A DNA stretch of 19,314 nucleotides from Prochlorococcus sp. AG-315-D17 (GTDB lineage: Bacteria; Cyanobacteriota; Cyanobacteriia; PCC-6307; Cyanobiaceae), in NCBI GenBank assembly GCA_003283685.1, contig QBWD01000017.1, forward strand, positions 1 to 19,314, given 5' to 3'. Both the position numbers and the translations under genes were made by a program. Positions within the stretch are counted from its first letter, which is position 1. Each line of letters starts with the position of its first letter. The notes under the pieces were generated by a model. That model saw only the letters and a list, made by a program, of their open reading frames with translations. It was not told the DNA's origin and made no database searches. Shown here piece by piece: positions 15,340 to 19,314 of the stretch.

Positions 15340-15492
15340 ATGATTGAGACTAAAAGCCTACTGCTTGCAATATTCGTTCCATTAGCGTGCCTAAAAGTTT
15401 TTGGATTTTATAAAAAGATCCTAAAAGTTTCATCTCCTTCTTTAAAACAGCTAAAGGCCAAACTTGAGAAGACTTTTGCACTTAAAAGTTAG
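15340..15492 (+). CDS. 50-aa small membrane protein
   Basis: ATG at 15340 gives a 50-residue product. A short N-terminal apolar helix (about 6-22, SLLLAIFVPLACLKVFGF) is followed by a strongly basic tail with regular Lys and Leu spacing (SPSLKQLKAKLEKTFALKS), suggesting an amphipathic helix on the cytoplasmic face. The amino-acid use is typical of genuine small membrane proteins. No named family. It stands alone between minus-strand genes. Confidence 0.5.
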   Translation: MIETKSLLLAIFVPLACLKVFGFYKKILKVSSPSLKQLKAKLEKTFALKS

Positions 15493-15709
15493 GTAGACGA
15501 TCTCATTTAGAGTTGAAGTGATATATTCCTTTGATTTTCCGTTGAGCTGACTAACTAACTCTTCTTATGAATAATATTGAAAAATCAATGTTGGGACAAA
15601 TGTACTTAGGCTCTTTTCTCCTACTATTTTTTTATTATATCAAGTAGTTTTGAAATTGTAATATGATCTCACTAAATCCTGGTTGACTAGCTTAATTAGT
15701 TGATTAGAG

Positions 15710-16030
15710 CTAATACCCCAACCCAACATTACCTTTGATGTACCCCTGACAGTAATATTTGGAGTGATAATAGTGATTAGTGATTTTTGTAGTATCTCCT
15801 ATTTCTGTCTCGATTCTTTTCTTTCCTAACCCTAGTGCTTTAGATGCTTCTTTGCCTGTAATTAGATCTGCACTTAAGCGACCACAAGTATTTTTAACCT
15901 TAAAGTCTTTTGCTGAGGGGCCTCTAACGTATCCGGCAGATAGAGCAATAAAAATTCCCAATGTTACAAATCTCCTATGGTTTCTCCACCATTCATAACT
16001 ATTGATGTTTAGTTTCTGTTTCAAACCCAT
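15710..16030 (-). CDS. 106-aa hypothetical protein with N-terminal membrane anchor
   Basis: The ATG at 16028-16030 (minus) begins MGLKQKLNINSYEWWRNHRR, then an apolar segment FVTLGIFIALSAGYV (about 21-35). The remainder is soluble with two Cys, in KNTCGRL (about 49) and YYCQGYIKGN (about 93). The Arg-rich front and apolar segment suit a signal anchor with the C-terminus outside. The two well-separated Cys may form a disulfide. It resembles the layout of the proteins at 12194 and 16142. Function is unknown. Confidence 0.6.
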   Translation of the reverse strand: MGLKQKLNINSYEWWRNHRRFVTLGIFIALSAGYVRGPSAKDFKVKNTCGRLSADLITGKEASKALGLGKKRIETEIGDTTKITNHYYHSKYYCQGYIKGNVGLGY

Positions 16031-16141
16031 GTTTTTATGTAGCTCTTTATTATCTTAACTTTGATTAAAAGGAGTAAATCGAACACCTTGGACTGCTTAT
16101 TCAATTGTAGATAGTAAAAAATGAAAGAATTTATTTACTTA

Positions 16142-16402
16142 TTACTTAACTTGATAGACCTTAGATCGTCCGTTGCATTTTCTAACTGCCCATTCGATGG
16201 GAGATTTTTTGCTTTCTTGTTCGACACAAATGCTTTGATAATTGGCCCATTTAGCTATTGGTCCCATTCTAATCGCGATTAGTGCAAGGCTAAAAGCGCA
16301 TAAGAAAGCGCATAAGACTAGGGCGAATCCAGTAAAAAGATCATTAATATTAAATTTCATTTGTGTCCAATCAACTTTCTTTTTAGTTTTAGTCTCGTTC
16401 AT
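16142..16402 (-). CDS. 86-aa hypothetical membrane protein with Cys pair
   Basis: ATG at 16400-16402 (minus). A basic start (MNETKTKKKVDW) is followed by a long apolar segment (about 22-45, DLFTGFALVLCAFLCAFSLA) and then an exported tail. Cys pairs with the pattern YQSICVEQ (about 59) and EWAVRKCNGRSK (about 75). The W-A-x-x-x-C-N-G ending recalls small secreted proteins typical of Prochlorococcus, though I have no formal family name. Same layout as its neighbour at 15710 and the gene at 12194. Confidence 0.65.
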   Translation of the reverse strand: MNETKTKKKVDWTQMKFNINDLFTGFALVLCAFLCAFSLALIAIRMGPIAKWANYQSICVEQESKKSPIEWAVRKCNGRSKVYQVK

Positions 16403-16536
16403 AGCACTGATGATTCGAAAGAGTAATTATAGTGCTTATAACATTTGAAAAGATCATATATCCAAAGTGGTTAGATTTCCTTTTTCATTTTTTTACTATT
16501 AATGACATGCATCTCTTAATAGCTTTAATTGTCTTT

Positions 16537-16707
16537 TTATAATTTTTGATCCTTATTTGCAGGGGGGAGTTTAAACATTATTTTTTCTCCAATGATAATT
16601 GCAAGCCAGCCAAGTGCTAAAAGACCTCCTGATTGAAACTACTCTCCCTTTGAAAAGTCAAGAAGAGCAAGAGTGCTTGCTGATATAGCAAATGTTCTCA
16701 CTCGCAT
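16537..16707 (-). pseudogene. small membrane protein gene with one in-frame TAG
   Basis: From ATG at 16705-16707 the minus frame reads MRVRTFAISASTLALLDFSK, GE, then TAG (16639-16641), then FQSGGLLALGWLAIIIGEKI, MFKLPPANKDQKL to TAA at 16537. The same frame runs on both sides, so a single C-to-T or G-to-A change (from CAG or TGG) explains it. The product would be a 56-residue membrane protein with two apolar segments. Amber readthrough is possible but unlikely. Confidence 0.5.
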
Positions 16708-16807
16708 CTTGCTAAGGTGATTTTCTTCTTTTCTATTGGGTTATCCATAAGTCCACATTGCCTATATTTATAGGCTCAAACAAAAAAATATTATTAAGGG
16801 ATCTTCT

Positions 16808-17013
16808 TTATTGTTTGTTACGAACGCATTTTGTTATGAATAATAGATCAATTATTTCTTCTTTATCATAGGAAGATAGATCTTTTCCTGAAACCCCACT
16901 TCCTTCTTTTAATCCTTGAGCAGTCAACTTTTTCTAATCAATAATTTTCTTTCGTCACTTTATAAAGCTCTGAAACGAGCTTTTCTTTCTTCTGGCGTTT
17001 CTTTTATTCCCAT
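16808..17013 (-). pseudogene. small soluble gene with nonsense and frameshift
   Basis: From ATG at 17011-17013: MGIKETPEERKARFRAL, TAA, SDERKLLIR, then after a one-base shift KKLTAQGLKEGSGVSGKDLS and SYDKEEIIDLLFITKCVRNK to stop at 16808. The pieces join into a charged helical protein of about 68 residues. Two independent lesions indicate genuine decay. The family is unknown. Confidence 0.5.
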
Positions 17014-17082
17014 TGTTCTTTTATGTTGGAATAACGAGAGAGATTTGCTATTTCTTTAAACTTACAAGGTTCATTTCTAACT

Positions 17083-17268
17083 TTAATTTCTTTCTGAATA
17101 ATCATGTTCAAGAAACGTATCAAAGACTTTGGCACCTATTGCCTTCTTCCCTAAAGATGGAGTTTTAGATTTATCCAACAAAAGATAAACATTAGATCCA
17201 GCTACTGCCTTCCCAAACAAGAGAGGTTTTGCAAATATGTTTCGGGAACTAATTAGCACCCCTTTCAT
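17083..17268 (-). CDS. 61-aa hypothetical protein
   Basis: ATG at 17266-17268 (minus) overlaps the stop of the broken upstream gene as ATGA, which suggests past or present translational coupling. The product is basic, mildly hydrophobic (for example LLFGKAVAGSNVYLLLDKS), and ends in a charged tail. No known motif is seen. Because its upstream partner is disrupted, expression is uncertain. Confidence 0.4.
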   Translation of the reverse strand: MKGVLISSRNIFAKPLLFGKAVAGSNVYLLLDKSKTPSLGKKAIGAKVFDTFLEHDYSERN

Positions 17269-17400
17269 TCCCAGATGGTTTCAATTTGTGTATCAAGCTC
17301 TATCTCTAGCATTTGTAATGCTTCTTCTCTAATGACAGCTTCTGAGGCTTAGTTCTCAAGCAATATTTGATAGTTCATACCATTTATAAGGCCATTGACC
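17265..17400 (-). pseudogene. broken small gene upstream of the 61-aa ORF
   Basis: The minus frame IQGQWPYKWYELSNIA runs into TGA. A neighbouring frame, itself entered after a TAA, reads ASEAVIREEALQMLEIELDT, QIETIWE to TGA at 17265-17267. The two parts look like the start and end of one acidic helical protein of about 45 residues. A nonsense codon and a frameshift separate them. No start codon is clear. Confidence 0.4.
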
Positions 17401-17408
17401 TTGAATAC

Positions 17409-17600
17409 TTAGGATCGAAATATCTTTTCCAAATCTTTTTTTGTCTTTTCAAGTTCATTGTCTTTTTTCTGAATTGTTTTTTGCCCCCATTTATCAACTT
17501 CTCCGGTGCGACCATTCTTAATTGTCATTCTTATCCACCAGAATTGGAGTGTAAGAAAGGCTACAGCAAGAAGAATTAATTCAATCGTTCCTTGTCTCAT
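17409..17600 (-). CDS. 63-aa membrane-anchored small protein
   Basis: I choose ATG at 17598-17600 over the TTG two codons upstream. MRQGTIELILLAVAFLTLQF (1-20), WWIRM, gives one membrane helix. The rest is a long charged Lys/Glu-rich helix (IQKKDNELEKTKKDLEKIF) that may form a coiled coil. This architecture suits a small membrane-anchored scaffold or complex subunit. It lies 64 bp downstream of the small-gene cluster on the same strand. The family is not recognised. Confidence 0.6.
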   Translation of the reverse strand: MRQGTIELILLAVAFLTLQFWWIRMTIKNGRTGEVDKWGQKTIQKKDNELEKTKKDLEKIFRS

Positions 17601-17664
17601 AGTCAAAAAGCAATATGAGAAGAAATAGTCTTTATTTGTTTTTTAGATAAGTAATTGTTCATTC

Positions 17665-17781
17665 TTATTCATTTGGATCTACTTCTGTAACTCTGATATT
17701 TAATCCAACGTAAAGAAGTATTCCTCCTATGATAGGAGTCCAAAGTCCCCATTGATACTCATGTGATTGAAGAAATTCCAT
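17665..17781 (-). CDS. 38-aa single-pass membrane micro-protein
   Basis: ATG at 17779-17781 (minus) follows directly after the TGA of the upstream gene (0-nt spacing), so translation is likely coupled. The product MEFLQSHEYQWGLWTPIIGG, ILLYVGLNIRVTEVDPNE has one apolar segment (about 12-28) and an acidic tail. Size and layout resemble accessory subunits of photosynthetic complexes, but I recognise none specifically. Confidence 0.6.
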   Translation of the reverse strand: MEFLQSHEYQWGLWTPIIGGILLYVGLNIRVTEVDPNE

Positions 17782-17973
17782 TCACTCCTCATCTCTTCTG
17801 ATGATGTTCTGGTCTGTTTTATATGGTGATGCTACTCGATGAGCTATTTCATCAATAAATGAATTGGGGCAATCCAATGCTTCTTGCAACTCTGCTAATT
17901 CATCAGCGATGAATTCAATTGTTCGTGCAATTAAAGGGAGTTGCTCTTTTTTGGGCTCCCATGTCTTAGTCAT
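17782..17973 (-). CDS. 63-aa acidic helical protein
   Basis: ATG at 17971-17973 (minus) overlaps the upstream stop by one base (TAATG). The product is helical and acidic: LPLIARTIEFIADELAELQE, then ALDCPNSFIDEIAHRVAS. There is a single Cys and no membrane segment. It is followed immediately by the 38-aa membrane gene. It is probably a soluble member of a small complex, an inference from the gene arrangement only. Confidence 0.65.
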   Translation of the reverse strand: MTKTWEPKKEQLPLIARTIEFIADELAELQEALDCPNSFIDEIAHRVASPYKTDQNIIRRDEE

Positions 17974-18137
17974 TATTCTGAGTAATAAAGAACTGCCATT
18001 TCTTGAAGCATCTTTGCAACGTGTAATTCTGTTGCGTTCTTTGCCTCTTTTAGTTTTTCACATGCAACTTTAATTTGCATCGAGACATCTTCCATTATTT
18101 TACGCTCTTCATTTGTCGGCCTCATCTTTTCTGTCAT
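17973..18137 (-). CDS. 54-aa charged helical protein
   Basis: ATG at 18135-18137 (minus) begins one base after the upstream stop; its own TAA overlaps the next ATG. The product MTEKMRPTNEERKIMEDVSM, then QIKVACEKLKEAKNATELHV, AKMLQEMAVLYYSE is almost all helix, with heptad-like Leu/Met/Ala spacing. No known domain is visible. The tight coupling on both sides is strong evidence that it is translated. Confidence 0.6.
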   Translation of the reverse strand: MTEKMRPTNEERKIMEDVSMQIKVACEKLKEAKNATELHVAKMLQEMAVLYYSE

Positions 18138-18138
18138 T

Positions 18139-18234
18139 TTAAATATGCGTCAAGCCGAACATGATTCCTTTTGAGAGAGCCCATCCGATCCCAAGACATA
18201 CTCCAACGGAAAAAAGTGTTTTAAGTAGGTCCAT
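18139..18234 (-). CDS. 31-aa membrane micro-protein
   Basis: ATG at 18232-18234 (minus) lies 5 nt after the upstream TAA, and its own stop is 1 nt before the next ATG. The product MDLLKTLFSVGVCLGIGWAL, SKGIMFGLTHI is a single apolar helix with Gly-rich packing faces. Its position inside an uninterrupted run of small genes is the main support. Confidence 0.55.
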   Translation of the reverse strand: MDLLKTLFSVGVCLGIGWALSKGIMFGLTHI

Positions 18235-18239
18235 TTTCT

Positions 18240-18458
18240 TTAGTCCCTCCCATAAGCACTTCTTAAATCTCCTTCAATCTTGAATTGAATTCCATTATTA
18301 GATGATCCTAAATTTTGAATAAGTTTTGAAGTCGATAAACTGGGCTGGATTGCAGCAGAAATTGATTGAGGCTTAGAGGGTGATGCTTTCTTTTTTGTTG
18401 GTTTTCTTTCTATTGGCCTTTTCGATGTGGCTACTGTCATTAGATCAATGTTATTCAC
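18240..18458 (-). CDS. 72-aa basic Ser/Lys-rich protein, first gene of the small-gene operon
   Basis: ATG at 18456-18458 (minus). The front half is basic and disordered (ATSKRPIERKPTKKKASPS), and the second half Ser/Asn/Gln-rich, ending IEGDLRSAYGRD. No membrane segment or Cys. It lies 46 bp from the end of the transporter gene on the same strand, so it could be either co-transcribed with it or lead its own unit. Downstream genes follow at 5, 1, -1 and 0 nt. The family is unknown. Confidence 0.5.
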   Translation of the reverse strand: MNNIDLMTVATSKRPIERKPTKKKASPSKPQSISAAIQPSLSTSKLIQNLGSSNNGIQFKIEGDLRSAYGRD

Positions 18459-18504
18459 TATAAACTAGATAAAATACATCAACTGGCTGATAGTTCTTAA
18501 CTTT

Positions 18505-19314
18505 TTAAAACTTTAAAATTATTGCCCATATAGGGATTGTTATAAGGGCTGCCAGGGTGCTGAAGATTACTAGTGATGTAGCTTTTTCTTCCTCTTGAGA
18601 TTGGGCTTGTGCTATTAACAAAATTGAAATAGCTGTAGGCGCGGCTGCTTGAAGAACTAAAGCGTCTCTCATAATGTTTGGTACTCGAACAATTAAACAT
18701 ATAGTGAACATCAAAGATGGAAGACCTATCAATTTGACAAATAAACTGGTTTTAATTGATCTCACTTGAGATTTGATTGTTGAAAAAGTTGATGTTTTTA
18801 ACCAACCGAGACGCATCCCAACAACTACTAGTGCTAATACAATGACGATTCTTGAAAGGATCCAAACTAACGATGTTATTTGTTCACTCCAGGGCATTGA
18901 ACTAATTAGTATTGCGCCTATCAAGCCCTTGATAGCTGGACTATTAGTGAAGGCCTTTATTAAACTTTTCCAATATTCTTTTCCTTTCAAGTCTCCTGAG
19001 TTATTTGATAAAAGTAATGGACCTAAGCTCCAGATTACTAATGTTTCTCCAAGGTCAAAACCTATGCTGTAGATAAGTGCTTGATTTGGAAGTAAAGCCA
19101 GAGTTACTGGTATGCCGAAATAACCTGTATTCCCGAAGCTACTTCTTATTTCAATATTTGACTAGGAATATATCTTCTTAATATTGGAATGTAATTCAAT
19201 ATTGTCATTACTAATCCTATAGCTACTAATGCTATAGCTGATGCCTCTAATAAGGGTAAAGCTAGACCGGCCTTGAGTAATATCCCCATCAGGCTGATTG
19301 GAATCCCAAAATTT
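18505..19314 (-). pseudogene. AEC-family (auxin efflux carrier-like) transporter, frameshifted, partial at window edge
   Basis: The 3' part (18505 to about 19150) reads SFGNTGYFGIPVTLALLP, GLIGAILISSMPW and LQAAAPTAISILLIAQAQSQ, the characteristic C-terminal half of AEC permeases, which move small organic anions across the membrane. Upstream, the other frame reads NFGIPISLMGILLKAGLALP and LRRYIPSQILK, then TAA. One missing A in the AAA at 19149-19151 (T-run on plus) would join the two as QILKIRSSFGNTG. The N-terminus lies beyond 19314. The Met at 18990 is internal, not a real start. Confidence 0.75.

Noticed and set aside
15780..16448. Plus-strand ORFs at 15780-15998 and 16242-16448
   Set aside because: Mirror frames of the two minus-strand membrane proteins, with no independent support.
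16970..16995. Hairpin AAAGCTC-loop-GAGCTTT followed by a T-rich stretch
   Set aside because: It falls inside a decayed coding sequence and no plus-strand gene ends before it, so it is probably not a terminator.
17367..19072. Plus-strand ORFs at 17367-17579, 17864-18073, 18773-19072 and minus ORF 18497-18700
   Set aside because: All overlap better-supported minus-strand genes (the micro-gene cluster and the AEC transporter) in other frames.

Overview
The window looks like an AT-rich, low-light-type Prochlorococcus or a close marine picocyanobacterial relative. I infer this from the base composition (about one third G+C by eye), the many very short genes, and several cyanobacterial families: DUF4278-like peptides, DUF2811, PAP/fibrillin, a GH57 hydrolase and glutamine-II (Downstream-peptide) riboswitch-like leaders. 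No rRNA, tRNA, CRISPR array or insertion sequence was seen. Strain-level identity cannot be decided from sequence reading alone.

Layout. Positions 1-4700 are an accessory, partly decayed region. It holds the C-terminal end of a membrane protein, several tiny ORFs and several broken genes. It also holds two copies of the same structured leader, one on each strand (710-763 and 3308-3361), each followed by a short ORF starting MTVLT. A tyrosine recombinase lies at 4686-5990 on the minus strand, with no tRNA visible beside it. Positions 6357-9841 carry a small membrane protein, a class I glutamine amidotransferase, a GH57 glycoside hydrolase and a DUF2811 protein, all on the minus strand. Positions 9842-11013 are mostly non-coding, with one frameshifted remnant. 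A compact rhomboid protease is at 11014-11601 on the plus strand.

Positions 11602-16402 mix small ORFs with a full-length but heavily broken carotenoid-isomerase/phytoene-desaturase-like gene (12785-14258), next to an intact PAP/fibrillin gene (14374-15135). Positions 16537-18458 are a minus-strand series of very small genes. Five of them are joined by 0-5 nt spacers or overlapping stop/start codons, which suggests one operon of unknown function; more broken small genes lie downstream. The right edge is an AEC-family (auxin efflux carrier-like) transporter with a one-base frameshift.

How it fits together. The paired leaders are the clearest regulatory signal: both keep the pseudoknot and stem expected of a glutamine-sensing RNA and both precede small peptides, suggesting nitrogen-status control. 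The density of disrupted genes is high, and at least three are explained by one missing A in an A-tract, so either real decay under relaxed selection or assembly error must be considered.
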